Shown here one piece after another: positions 6,585 through 15,927 of a DNA stretch of 62,839 nucleotides (within the stretch, counting starts at the first letter, position 1; the number at the start of each line of letters is the position of its first letter). Source of the DNA: Anaerolineae bacterium (lineage in GTDB: Bacteria; Chloroflexota; Anaerolineae; Aggregatilineales; Phototrophicaceae); NCBI GenBank assembly GCA_022843745.1, contig JALHNB010000022.1:31113-93951 (forward strand), read 5' to 3'. The notes below the pieces were generated by a model. The model made no database searches. It worked only from the letters and a program-made list of their open reading frames with translations, and was not told the origin of the DNA. Both the position numbers and the translations under genes were made by a program.

Positions 6585-8630
6585 ATGGATATGTCTGTAG
6601 TTTCAACTATTCTGCGAGCTTTGCTCAAGTGGTGGTGGCTCATTGTCATCTCAATTGCGCTGGGTGTTGGTGTAGGCTATTTCCTGCGCCGTGAACAGCC
6701 TGATATTTACCTTGCTAAGGCCACAACCCTGGTTGGGCAAGACCCCCGCGCTGCTGCCGCCGCAGGAACCAGTTTCAGTAATCAAAGCAATTCTACATTG
6801 TTAGAGGCTTATTCGATTTTTGCGCGTCGTGCTTCTGCCCTGAATCCAGTTATCGAAGACTTGAATTTAGGAACGACAGCCGAAGAACTCGCGGAACGCA
6901 TCAGTCTGTCAGGCAATCCTAACGCGGCATTGCTGGAAATTTCGGTTTCTGATACCGATCCAGAACGTGCGGCCCAGATCGCAAATCGGGTAGCCCAGGA
7001 ATTGGTCAATCAAAGCCGTTCGAATAATTCAAGCCAAAATCAGGATTTTGTCAAAGGTCAGTTGGCAGATCTGGAGACTCAGATTAGCCAGTTACAGGAT
7101 CGTCTCGATCAACTGACTCAGGAAGGTGCCGCTTACACCTCTGCGTTCGACATTAATCGTAATCGCCAGGAACGTGAAGCTATTCAGGATACCATTGCTG
7201 AACTGCGCAGTGACTATGCAGCATTGAATGCCAGCGTGGGCAATATCCAGGGGGTCGTTCAGTTATTTGAACCTGCGGCTCCCAATTATCTTCCAGTGGC
7301 TACGACGAGCTTGCTTGGTCTGGTTTTTGCCGGTGTGGGCGGAGGTGTTCTCGCTACGCTCACTATTGTTTTAATCACATTTTTCGATGACCGTCTGCAA
7401 TGGGAAGAGAGCGATCAGGAAACTATTCAGGGTGTCAAGATATTGGGGCCATTGGGAATTATCCCTCGCCATAATCTACCCCTCTATATAGAAACGATGC
7501 CTACGTCGATTGAAATGCAGGCCATGCGGCAGGTGCGTGATAAAATCGCTTTAGCATCCGACCCACCGCCCCGCGTTTTGACCTTTTTGAGCTATGACTC
7601 GGGCGATGGTAAGACTATCACTTCATCGAATATGGCGCTGACATTTGCTAAAGCCGGGCTGCGTACTATTGTGATCGATCTGGATATGCGCCGGGGTGAT
7701 TTGCACGAAGTTTTCCGTTTCCCCAACGTCTATGGTGTTTCTGATCTGGTTGCCGCCAAAGAACCCTTAGAAGATATTCTGCAAGAGGCCATTCTCGATA
7801 GTGGTTATGAAAATCTGGCGATCATGACGAGTGGGCGCTCCAATACCGATCCCGCCGCGCTTCTAAGCCGGGCGCGTTTCCCGCATCTCATATTTCTCCT
7901 CAAGAAACAGTTCGATATGATCGTGATGGACTCTGCACCCACTATTGCTGGTTCCGATGCCATTTTCCTTTCGGAAGTCAGTGATGGTGTGGTCGTGGTC
8001 GTCAGCGCACGGCGTACCACCATGACTGGTCTGAAACGTACCCTGTCCAGCTTGCGTGAAGCCCAGGACGTCAATATTTTAGGTGTCGTCTTTAACCGTG
8101 TTCGCCTCCAGATAACGAGCAAATACAGCAACACGTATTATCAGCAGATGCCAGGTATGGAAGCATCAAAGCTGTCTCAGGAAATTCTCAACCCCAGCAA
8201 GGGTTTTAACCTCCGTGCGGGTGTTATCCAGAATAGAGAGGGTGAACGGCTTTATTCGATTGCTGCCTGCGCTGCCCGCCTGGGAGTGAAGCCAAAGACC
8301 GTGAATCAGTGGTGCAGTACCGGTTACTTGAAATCACAGCGTCGGCCCTTCCGCCGCTGGATCAAAGAAAGTGACATTGATGATTTGCTGAAGCGTCTGC
8401 CTCGTGAAGGTGCAGTTATGAAACCCACGCTTGTACAAGAGTCCGACGCAATGCCAATGCCAGTTCCCGCGCCAATGCCAGCGTCCCAGCCATCGAGTAC
8501 GACAGGTGTCACCAAAGAGTTGAATCGTATCCCCGATCAATTGCGTGAGCAGCGAGAGGCATTATTGGATTTTGTGAAGAAGCCATCGCAGTCCGAGTCG
8601 GAGACCCCCAATTCCAATTCACAGCATTGA
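6585..8630 (+). CDS. Wzz-type polysaccharide co-polymerase / BY-kinase with C-terminal HTH
   Basis: About 681 aa. There is an N-terminal Wzz domain with TM1 (WWWLIVISIALGVGVGYF), a periplasmic coiled coil (QLADLETQISQLQDRLDQLT) and TM2 (TSLLGLVFAGVGGGVLATLT). A cytoplasmic bacterial tyrosine kinase domain follows: Walker A variant SYDSGDGKTITSSN, Walker A' VIDLDMRRGD, Walker B MIVMDSAP. Such proteins set polysaccharide chain length. Unusually, where a Tyr-rich tail is expected, about residues 555-606 form a MerR/excisionase-like HTH (YSIAACAARLGVKPKTVNQW, then FRRWIKESDIDDLL), followed by a Pro/Met-rich linker and a short helix. First gene of the EPS locus. The start ATG 6585 is preferred because GAGGG lies 8 bp upstream; GTG 6579 is an alternative. 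Confidence 0.9.
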   Translation: MDMSVVSTILRALLKWWWLIVISIALGVGVGYFLRREQPDIYLAKATTLVGQDPRAAAAAGTSFSNQSNSTLLEAYSIFARRASALNPVIEDLNLGTTAEELAERISLSGNPNAALLEISVSDTDPERAAQIANRVAQELVNQSRSNNSSQNQDFVKGQLADLETQISQLQDRLDQLTQEGAAYTSAFDINRNRQEREAIQDTIAELRSDYAALNASVGNIQGVVQLFEPAAPNYLPVATTSLLGLVFAGVGGGVLATLTIVLITFFDDRLQWEESDQETIQGVKILGPLGIIPRHNLPLYIETMPTSIEMQAMRQVRDKIALASDPPPRVLTFLSYDSGDGKTITSSNMALTFAKAGLRTIVIDLDMRRGDLHEVFRFPNVYGVSDLVAAKEPLEDILQEAILDSGYENLAIMTSGRSNTDPAALLSRARFPHLIFLLKKQFDMIVMDSAPTIAGSDAIFLSEVSDGVVVVVSARRTTMTGLKRTLSSLREAQDVNILGVVFNRVRLQITSKYSNTYYQQMPGMEASKLSQEILNPSKGFNLRAGVIQNREGERLYSIAACAARLGVKPKTVNQWCSTGYLKSQRRPFRRWIKESDIDDLLKRLPREGAVMKPTLVQESDAMPMPVPAPMPASQPSSTTGVTKELNRIPDQLREQREALLDFVKKPSQSESETPNSNSQH

Positions 8631-8648
8631 TATTGTAAAAGAGGCGTT

Positions 8649-10169
8649 ATGATTGGAATCCAAAACACCGTCCATGGAGTGATTGGCCGTGCCAAATATC
8701 ACTTCCTAGACCGCAATTACATCCAGACTACGCGTTTTGCTCTGATTATCGCCTGCCTCGCATTGACGACGATTTGTGCATTGCTGATGGTTAACAGACT
8801 CTCCATCGGTCTTATTTTCCTGGGCGGAATCGTCGGGCTGTGTGTGGTCATTCTGCTGTATCGCAACATGGAACTCGGCTGTTTAATGGTGATGGTGGTG
8901 TCCACTGTCGTTAATATTGGCATCGGCAGCGGTACTGGAACAGCGATTATGTTTTCGCTGGTTCTACTCATCTTATTAGCTGGTTTGTGGGTGTTTAAGC
9001 TGTTGATCGTCGAGCGTTCTTTTGCCTCTGTGCGCTCTATACCCTCAAACTGGATGGTCGTTCTATTTGCAGTGGTTGTCGTTATTTCCCTGGTTTGGAG
9101 TTCGCTTTTCGTCGAGACCCCCGTTCGCCAGTTTATGGACGAAAAGCTGATGCCACGCCTGATGACCGCTTTGGTCATCATTATTTCGCCATTAGCGACC
9201 CTTATTATTGCTAATCACGTTCGTTCACTGCGTGCAATCAAATTTTTTACCTGGTGGTTTATCATTTACGGCTCCGTTATTGCCTCGACGTGGTTTGTGG
9301 GAGTTATTTCGCCTCCACTCTTCACTACCAAAGGGCAGCTTCCGATATGGACGTCGCTTCTGGCAGTTGGACAGGCGTTGTTCAATACCCATCTCCCGCG
9401 TTATGTTCGCATTGCGCTTCTTGTGGTCGCGGGATATTGGGTATATATCCAGTTTTTTCTTCAGCGCACCTGGGTGAGCGGATGGCTGCCACTGGTGCTT
9501 GCAATGGTCGGAATGGTATTTTGGTTTTCACGCCGGTTGTTTTTCGTGCTTCTGCTTGGTGTGGGCATTTATGTTTTCGCGAATAGCGATATGTTCTCTC
9601 AGACCATTGAGGCGGAGAACGACGAGTCCGGGCAAACCCGCGTGGAGGCATGGGATCGTACCTTGCAGATCGTGGGCGATCATTATCTGTTTGGTACTGG
9701 CCCCGCGGGTTATTATTTTTATCTCACCGTTTACATCGGCGGCCTTTTCCAGCTTTCACACAATAATTATGTCGATGTTATTGCCCAAACAGGCCTGGTT
9801 GGTTTTGTCCTCTACATAGGGATTTGGGCTGGCTTTGGGTGGATGGCTTTGAAGACCTACATGATAGTCCCTAAAGGTGGATTCCGTCAGGGATTGGCTA
9901 CGGCGGTACTGGTTGCCTTCCCGGTGACATTGGTTATCATGATGCTTGGTGATTGGGTGATTCCATTCACCTATACACAAACACTCAGCGGTATTAATTA
10001 CACAATCTGGCCCTGGTTAATCCAAGGTATCGGCATAGCTTTATATTTCGAATCGCGCAATATGCCACCAGAAGCATCCGACGCTGCGCCTCCAGAACGC
10101 CAGCTTGTTAATAATATCCGTCTCGCCCTCCCACTCCGAGGAAAAAATGAAGCGCAAATTGGCGGTTAG
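8649..10169 (+). CDS. O-antigen ligase / Wzy-like polymerase
   Basis: A 506-aa polytopic membrane protein with about a dozen hydrophobic helices. The long extracytoplasmic loop bears RVEAWDRTLQIVGDHYLFG and then SHNNYVDVIAQTGLVGFVLY, the signature region of the O-antigen ligase/polymerase (Wzy_C) superfamily with its conserved Arg and His. It would polymerise or ligate lipid-linked oligosaccharides on the outer side of the membrane. An AAAGAGG ribosome site precedes ATG 8649. It overlaps the next gene start by about 23 bp, indicating translational coupling. Polymerase and ligase cannot be separated by sequence alone. Confidence 0.9.
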   Translation: MIGIQNTVHGVIGRAKYHFLDRNYIQTTRFALIIACLALTTICALLMVNRLSIGLIFLGGIVGLCVVILLYRNMELGCLMVMVVSTVVNIGIGSGTGTAIMFSLVLLILLAGLWVFKLLIVERSFASVRSIPSNWMVVLFAVVVVISLVWSSLFVETPVRQFMDEKLMPRLMTALVIIISPLATLIIANHVRSLRAIKFFTWWFIIYGSVIASTWFVGVISPPLFTTKGQLPIWTSLLAVGQALFNTHLPRYVRIALLVVAGYWVYIQFFLQRTWVSGWLPLVLAMVGMVFWFSRRLFFVLLLGVGIYVFANSDMFSQTIEAENDESGQTRVEAWDRTLQIVGDHYLFGTGPAGYYFYLTVYIGGLFQLSHNNYVDVIAQTGLVGFVLYIGIWAGFGWMALKTYMIVPKGGFRQGLATAVLVAFPVTLVIMMLGDWVIPFTYTQTLSGINYTIWPWLIQGIGIALYFESRNMPPEASDAAPPERQLVNNIRLALPLRGKNEAQIGG

Positions 10170-11660
10170 TCGGCTCGAGTGGATCTTCTTCGCGCTTATT
10201 ATCGGGTTTATCGCGCTGATCTATTTCGCTACATTTTATCCTGATCAAGGATGGGGTGATGATTTCGCACAGTACCTTCACCAGGCAAGCAACCTGGCGT
10301 CAGGTAAAGATATGGCAGATACGGGCTATATTTACTCGCGTTACACCCCAGTTTTAGGGCCGCGTGCTTATCCACCTGGTTTTCCGCTGTTATTAGCACC
10401 GATCTACAGCATCTGGGGTCTGGATATGACGGCCTTTCAGGTTTACATGATCGTCTTACAGCTTATCGCCCTGGTCTTGATTTACCTGCTTTACCGGGCC
10501 GAGGTCACGCTACCCACTGCTTTGATTCTCCTGCTCATGATGGGACTCAGCCCATATCTCATTTCATTTAAACGCGACATTATGTCCGATGTGCCGTTTA
10601 TGCTGTTTTGTATTGCCTTTCTGGTGTGGGTTGAGAGGGTTTATCGGCAACAACGCTTTGATCGCTGGGCGGTTCTGGTTGCGGTTATATTAGCTTTTAT
10701 TTGTTATCTGATCCGCACCATAGGGTTCGTTGTATTAGGTGCGCTTCTGGTCAGCGATTTGCTGCGTCGACGGTCTATCACGCGTTTCACCTTATTCACC
10801 CTGGCGGGGACGGTTGGCCTGTAGTCATCAGCCGTTTTGTGATCGGTGGTGGCGAAGAGTCCTACTTTGACCAGTTCAGCGGCTATTCGATTTCTATGCT
10901 TTTTCAGAATTTTGGCTATTACCTGTTAGGACATCTTCGGGCATTCTGGGCAGGTCCGTCGATTCGCCTGAGCGCTGAGGTGATTTTACCCATTCTCTAT
11001 ATTGCGGCTGTTCCGTTGATTATCTATGGTTTTATACGTCGAGCGCGACGTAGCACATTATTGATCGAGTTGTTTTTTGTGTTTTATATGGGTGTTATTC
11101 TGGTATGGCCGAGTGTCCAGGAGCTTCGTTTTTTATATCCCATTCTTCCTCTGCTGCTGCTCTATATGGGAGTGGGCTTTGAGGGTGTGCTGGAAATGCT
11201 CAACGCGCGTTTGCCCCGACGGGTCATCCAGGCTGGAGCGATAGCTGTCGGCTTTGGTATTTTGCTGATTTACGGTGTGCGTGTGATCGATGTGGTTACT
11301 GAAGAAACCTGGGTAACGGACGGGCCATATACCTCAGCGTCTCAGGAATTATTTAAATTTGTCACCGATGAAACCGATCCTGACTCGATCTTCGTCTTTT
11401 CCAAGCCACGCGCATTGTCGCTTTATACGGAGCGGGCGGGGTCAGCTTTTCCCTGGACACAGTCAATTCCCATTGCTGCGGATTATCTGAACGAGATACA
11501 AGCCGATTACGCGATCCTTATGAAAACCAGTGATGAGCCGAACGCCAGATTAGCCGAATTTATCCAGGCACAGCCAGTTGCTTTTGATTCTGTATTTTCC
11601 AGTGATCAGTTTGAGGTGTATCGTTTGAAGCGGGATCAACTTGTCTTGAATCCCGACTAA
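10147..11660 (+). pseudogene. GT39-type glycosyltransferase, interrupted by a frameshift
   Basis: The first frame (10147-10824) encodes about 225 aa of a polytopic GT39/PMT-like transferase with the acidic loop motif GWGDDFAQYLHQ and several TM helices, stopping at LAGTVGL. Homologous sequence resumes in another frame (VVISRFVIGGGEESYFDQFS onward) and runs to 11660, with more TMs and a C-terminal soluble tail. A one-base change near 10800-10825 (GGCGGGGACGGTTGGCCTGTAG) would restore about 504 aa. It is either a real inactivating frameshift, a sequencing error at the G run, or, least likely, programmed. Start ATG 10147 overlaps the ligase gene and has GAGG upstream. It would add a sugar from a polyprenyl-phosphate donor. 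Confidence 0.8.
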
Positions 11661-11676
11661 AAGAGGGTAATGAGTA

Positions 11677-13206
11677 ATGATGCGGCGAGGCTTTGGGTTA
11701 GCATTGTGGTTTATTGGGCTTTTAATCGTGATTCTCCCTACACAGGCACAAGAACAGAGGATTGTCGCGGGCGTTTGGTCGCAACCGGAGGTTATAGGCG
11801 ATGGTTGGTGGAATCAGATCACTGTAGATCGTTCAGGCCAAGCACATGTAACATGGTACGGTGATAAGGAATTTGATGATTCCCTGTATTACACTACGCG
11901 CACAACTGACGGTATATGGTCATCCCCTAATGATATAATTTATATTCCTGCCAGAGGTGTTACGGTTCGCAATGCCATTGTCGCGACCACAGATGGGATG
12001 CTTCACTCGGTTTATCGTGCGCAAGGTTCCCATTATTATTCCCGTGCATATTCTACCGAAGCCTATAAAGCAACCAGTTGGTCACAACCTTTCCAAATTG
12101 ATACCGAAGCTTATTATGCCGACATCACTGCCACATCAGATGATGTTTTACATATCGTATTTGGCGAACTGTTAGGCGATACCACCAAAGTCGAGGTCAA
12201 TCCTGAACTGGCAGAGTGCTTTAAATGTTCAGAGGTGTTGTATCGTCGCTCAACGGATGGTGGCGATACATGGAGTACAGCAGTTAATCTCTCACAAACG
12301 CCCAATGCCTCTGAAAAAATGGACATTTTCCAAGGCCCGACTGGACGTTTATTTATCACGTGGGACGAAGGTCATGATACATTCATGTCGCGTGGTGATT
12401 ATCAGGACGTGCGCCTGATTTACTCCGATGACGAGGGTTTAAGCTGGTCCGACACCATTATTTTTGACGGTGGTCAACCGAATATCATCCCAATACAGAT
12501 TGCTTCTACTGAGCTTAATGACGGGGCTATGCTCGTTGTCTGGCGTGATTATCTCTCGAATTCGATTTTCTATCAGATATCCAGCGATGACGGTGAAACC
12601 TGGACGGAACCTGAACTCATACCAGGCATTTTGGCTCGTGATATAGTTGATACTCCCTATGATGACTATGATCTGGTTACAGATATTCTGGGTATCGCTC
12701 ACCTGTTCGTAGCCGGAAGAACCAGGCTCGATTTTGGGACGGAGGCTGGCTTATATCATATTGAGTTTCGTCAGGGCCAATGGCGACAACCACAACTTAT
12801 CTACCAAGGCCCGGCTGAAAACCTCTCCAGACCGGAATGGCCGAAAGCAGTTATCGGCCCGCAGAATGATATTCATTTGAGCTGGTTCGTTCGTTTTGAG
12901 GAAGTAAATCCCGATACGCTTTTACCCGGATTGGCTGTTTATTACAGCCATCGTTCTCCGACGATGCCAGATGCATCTTTTGTCGCTTTTAACCCGACTG
13001 AAACACCGCCGACACAGGCCGCTTTCGTCGCAGAGTTGGAGTCAACATCAACGCCATATCCAACGGTTGAGCCGCTTGATCGTAACTTTAAAACATCTAC
13101 CAGTGATTTGTATGTGATTCGTATTTTACTGGGTGGATTATTGGCAGTTGTTGTTTTTTGTGTCATTGTGGTGATTTTGACTGGATTTCGTCTGCGCCGA
13201 CCCTAG
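11677..13206 (+). CDS. Secreted BNR/sialidase-like beta-propeller, membrane-anchored
   Basis: 509 aa. The signal peptide is MMRRGFGLALWFIGLLIVIL...TQAQ. The body contains Asp-box-like repeats (YRRSTDGGDTWST, YSDDEGLSWSDT, ISSDDGETWTEP), each about 70-100 residues apart, as in BNR/sialidase-fold propellers. The tail has a Thr/Pro-rich stretch and a C-terminal TM (ILLGGLLAVVVFCVIVVILTGF) followed by RLRRP. It is exposed on the outer face. Location inside the EPS locus suggests binding or trimming of the polymer. Active-site residues of true sialidases are not identifiable, so catalytic activity is uncertain. Confidence 0.85.
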   Translation: MMRRGFGLALWFIGLLIVILPTQAQEQRIVAGVWSQPEVIGDGWWNQITVDRSGQAHVTWYGDKEFDDSLYYTTRTTDGIWSSPNDIIYIPARGVTVRNAIVATTDGMLHSVYRAQGSHYYSRAYSTEAYKATSWSQPFQIDTEAYYADITATSDDVLHIVFGELLGDTTKVEVNPELAECFKCSEVLYRRSTDGGDTWSTAVNLSQTPNASEKMDIFQGPTGRLFITWDEGHDTFMSRGDYQDVRLIYSDDEGLSWSDTIIFDGGQPNIIPIQIASTELNDGAMLVVWRDYLSNSIFYQISSDDGETWTEPELIPGILARDIVDTPYDDYDLVTDILGIAHLFVAGRTRLDFGTEAGLYHIEFRQGQWRQPQLIYQGPAENLSRPEWPKAVIGPQNDIHLSWFVRFEEVNPDTLLPGLAVYYSHRSPTMPDASFVAFNPTETPPTQAAFVAELESTSTPYPTVEPLDRNFKTSTSDLYVIRILLGGLLAVVVFCVIVVILTGFRLRRP

Positions 13207-13350
13207 GCGCTCTGTCAGTTAGGAATTTGTTAGGATGCAAATTGACCGCTTTTAACTCCTAGTAAGGCGCTTTCTCTATCTTGATACCACGTAGATGGAT
13301 TCCTGTGATTAGAATCATCAACCAAACATCTACTTAGAGAGCGATGAATA

Positions 13351-14667
13351 ATGCGCATTGGAATTATCGGCGGCGGCATCATGGGAAGGGCATTGGCCCA
13401 TTTCCTATCCAAGACCGAAAAAAAAGTGACTGTACTTGAACAAGGTGCTACCCTGGGAGGGCTTAACAGCAGCGCCCAGCTTGAAAATAACCTCACGATT
13501 GCTCGTTATCAACATAACATGTTGCCAAATGACCACGCCATTCAAGCACTCTGCCAGGAATTGGGGCTGAAAGATGAATTAGCCTTTTTTCCGGCACGCA
13601 GCGGGTTTGTGCATGGCGGTCATATCCACTCAATGAGCAGCGTATGGGATTTTATCACCTTTGGCCCACTGCGATTCCTGGATCGTGCGCGGTTGGGGCA
13701 TGCTATCTTACAGGCACTGCGTGTTGAGGATTGGCATTCGCTCGATCATATATCTGCTAAAGAATGGCTGATGCAGATCGGCGGCAAAAATAGTTTTGAG
13801 CAAATTTGGGCGCCCCTGCTGGAAGCAAAATTTGATTATGATTATGAAGACATTCCCGCGACTTTTATCTGGGCATGGCTAAAGCGTATGACCGCCATCC
13901 GGCGCGGCCCTCAATTAAAAGGCTACGTCGGCAATTTTAAACATGGGCATGAATCGCTCATTCAAGCGATGGCGAATCAGGTCATCGCGCGGGGTGGTCA
14001 GATTTTTACAGGAATGCGTGTTCGAGAAATTGAATTGCTGGGTGATGCTATGGGGCGGGTGCGCACTCATACAGGTGTAATGACATTTGATGTGTTGATT
14101 GCAGCCCTGCCTACGCCATCATTTTCACAGCTTATTCTGGGCGCGAATCCAGATTATCTGGCAACCCTGGAACGTTCGCAGTATCTGGGGCTGATCTGCC
14201 CGTCGCTGGTATTAGGTCGTCGCCTTTCACCCTACTGGACGCTCAATATCACCGACCCCAGCAGTCCATTCTCAAGCATTATTGAGATGCCGCATCCTGA
14301 AAATCCACGTTATCATGTAATTTATCTGCCCAAGTACACCGCGCCCGAAAATGATTGGATGGGTGTGCCTGATGAGGATATTCGTGATGCGTGGTTGCTA
14401 AGGCTGCGCCAGATTTTCCCGGATTTACGGCAGGAAGAAATACGTCATTTTGTTGTTAGCCGTTCACGTTATGTCGAGCCAGTACATCTTTTGAATGCTT
14501 CAAGCGCTTTGCTGCCTGTGCAAACGCCCTATGATGGGCTGTACCTTGCCAATACCAGTCAGGTTTATCCCAGCCTGCCAACCAGCGAATCGGCCATTAC
14601 CCACGCGCGCCAGGTCGCCCAAATGGTGATCGAACGGGATCGCCAGCGCGTGCGAACAGTTGCTTAA
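13351..14667 (+). CDS. FAD-dependent amine-oxidase-like oxidoreductase
   Basis: A 438-aa flavoprotein. The N-terminal dinucleotide-binding motif IGIIGGGIMGRALAHFL runs into VTVLEQGATLGGLNSS, the GG-doublet typical of the protoporphyrinogen oxidase / UDP-galactopyranose mutase / phytoene desaturase superfamily. The C-terminal FAD contact YDGLYLANTSQVYPSLPTSE is present. The position among glycosyltransferases suggests action on a sugar or a polyprenyl intermediate; the substrate is not predictable. A 144-bp gap before it means it may have its own promoter. Confidence 0.85.
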   Translation: MRIGIIGGGIMGRALAHFLSKTEKKVTVLEQGATLGGLNSSAQLENNLTIARYQHNMLPNDHAIQALCQELGLKDELAFFPARSGFVHGGHIHSMSSVWDFITFGPLRFLDRARLGHAILQALRVEDWHSLDHISAKEWLMQIGGKNSFEQIWAPLLEAKFDYDYEDIPATFIWAWLKRMTAIRRGPQLKGYVGNFKHGHESLIQAMANQVIARGGQIFTGMRVREIELLGDAMGRVRTHTGVMTFDVLIAALPTPSFSQLILGANPDYLATLERSQYLGLICPSLVLGRRLSPYWTLNITDPSSPFSSIIEMPHPENPRYHVIYLPKYTAPENDWMGVPDEDIRDAWLLRLRQIFPDLRQEEIRHFVVSRSRYVEPVHLLNASSALLPVQTPYDGLYLANTSQVYPSLPTSESAITHARQVAQMVIERDRQRVRTVA

Positions 14668-14685
14668 ATCACATAAAGGACGATC

Positions 14686-15888
14686 ATGCGCGTTTTGCTT
14701 TTGACTCAGGTTTTACCCTATCCACCCGACAGCGGTCCCAAAGTAAAAACCTATTATGTTCTCAAGTATCTGGCGCAGCAGCATGATGTCACGCTCGTGT
14801 CCTTTGTGCGCGAAAGCGATAAACCGGAATACATCCAGCATTTGGAGACACTCTGCGAACGGGTGATTACCGTACCCATAACACGATCCAAAAGCCGCGA
14901 TCTTCGTTTTCTTGGTCAGAGTTTGCTGACGGGGCAACCCTGGATGATGCTGCGCGATGAACGTCCAGAAATGCACAAGGTACTCGCCGACCTCGCTGCC
15001 GAAACAACATTCGATGTCGTTCATGCCGATCAAACCAACATGGGGCAGTATGCGCTCCCTTTTACCAAGAGCCGCAAGGTGCTGGATTTGCATAACGCGC
15101 TGTGGATGCTCTATAAGCGACTGGCTGAAACAACCGCTTTCACCAACCCTATGAAATACATTCTTTCGCGCGATTGGCAACTGCTGAAAAAATATGAAGG
15201 CGAATTGTGCCGTCAATTTGATGCGGTAACTGCCGTGAGCGAAGAAGATCGTACCCTGTTGATCGAAGCTGGCGCACGTGAAGATATTACGGTCATTCCA
15301 ATCGCGATTGATACGGATGAGCAGGCACAAATCGCGCGAAGGCCATCTGGCCCGCACATTGTCCATATCGGAACCATGTATTGGCAGCCCAATATTGATG
15401 GCATTACCTGGTTTCTGGACGAAATTTACCCGCTTATCAAGCAGCAGGTTCCCGATGTGCGCTGTACGTTGATCGGTGCCCGCCCGCCCGCCAGCATTAT
15501 CGAGCGAAGCCACAATGATCGGACGCTTACGGTCACAGGCTACGTCGAAGACCCGCAGCCATTTTTGGAAGATTCAAGCATGATGGTTGTGCCGTTGCGG
15601 GCAGGTGGTGGAATGCGTGTCAAAATTCTGAATGCACTTTCGCAGGGAATCCCTATGGTCAGCACAACGCTGGGCTGCGAGGGGATTAACGTAACCAACA
15701 ACAAGGACATCCTTGTCGCGGACGATGCCGAGTCCTTCGCAGCCGCAACCATTCGCCTTCTGGTTGAAGCCGAACTCAATAAACAGTTGACATTTGAGGG
15801 CCGCCAGACTGTCGTCAACCTTTACGATTACCGCCAGGCCTGCCGCCCGCTTGATGAGATTTATGCTTCAAAGGTCAAGCAAGAATAA
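14686..15888 (+). CDS. Glycosyltransferase family 4
   Basis: A 400-aa GT-B enzyme. The N-terminal acceptor domain is RVLLLTQVLPYPPDSGPKVK with the loop YYVLKYLAQQHDVTLVSF. The donor domain has HIGTMYWQPNIDGITWFLDE, VTGYVEDPQPFLEDSSMMVV and PLRAGGGMRVKILNALSQGI, the variant GT4 signature found in exopolysaccharide transferases of the Stp1/TIGR03087 kind. It starts 19 bp after the FAD oxidoreductase with an AAAGGA ribosome site and is followed by a paralogue. It adds one sugar of the repeat unit; specificity unknown. Confidence 0.92.
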   Translation: MRVLLLTQVLPYPPDSGPKVKTYYVLKYLAQQHDVTLVSFVRESDKPEYIQHLETLCERVITVPITRSKSRDLRFLGQSLLTGQPWMMLRDERPEMHKVLADLAAETTFDVVHADQTNMGQYALPFTKSRKVLDLHNALWMLYKRLAETTAFTNPMKYILSRDWQLLKKYEGELCRQFDAVTAVSEEDRTLLIEAGAREDITVIPIAIDTDEQAQIARRPSGPHIVHIGTMYWQPNIDGITWFLDEIYPLIKQQVPDVRCTLIGARPPASIIERSHNDRTLTVTGYVEDPQPFLEDSSMMVVPLRAGGGMRVKILNALSQGIPMVSTTLGCEGINVTNNKDILVADDAESFAAATIRLLVEAELNKQLTFEGRQTVVNLYDYRQACRPLDEIYASKVKQE

Positions 15889-15927
15889 ATTTTCCTCCTT
15901 CCGACAATTAGTTGGCTGCTATAAACA

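Noticed and set aside
14713-15513. Minus-strand open frame opposite the GT4 gene
   Set aside because: Antisense of a canonical GT-B gene; no independent evidence.
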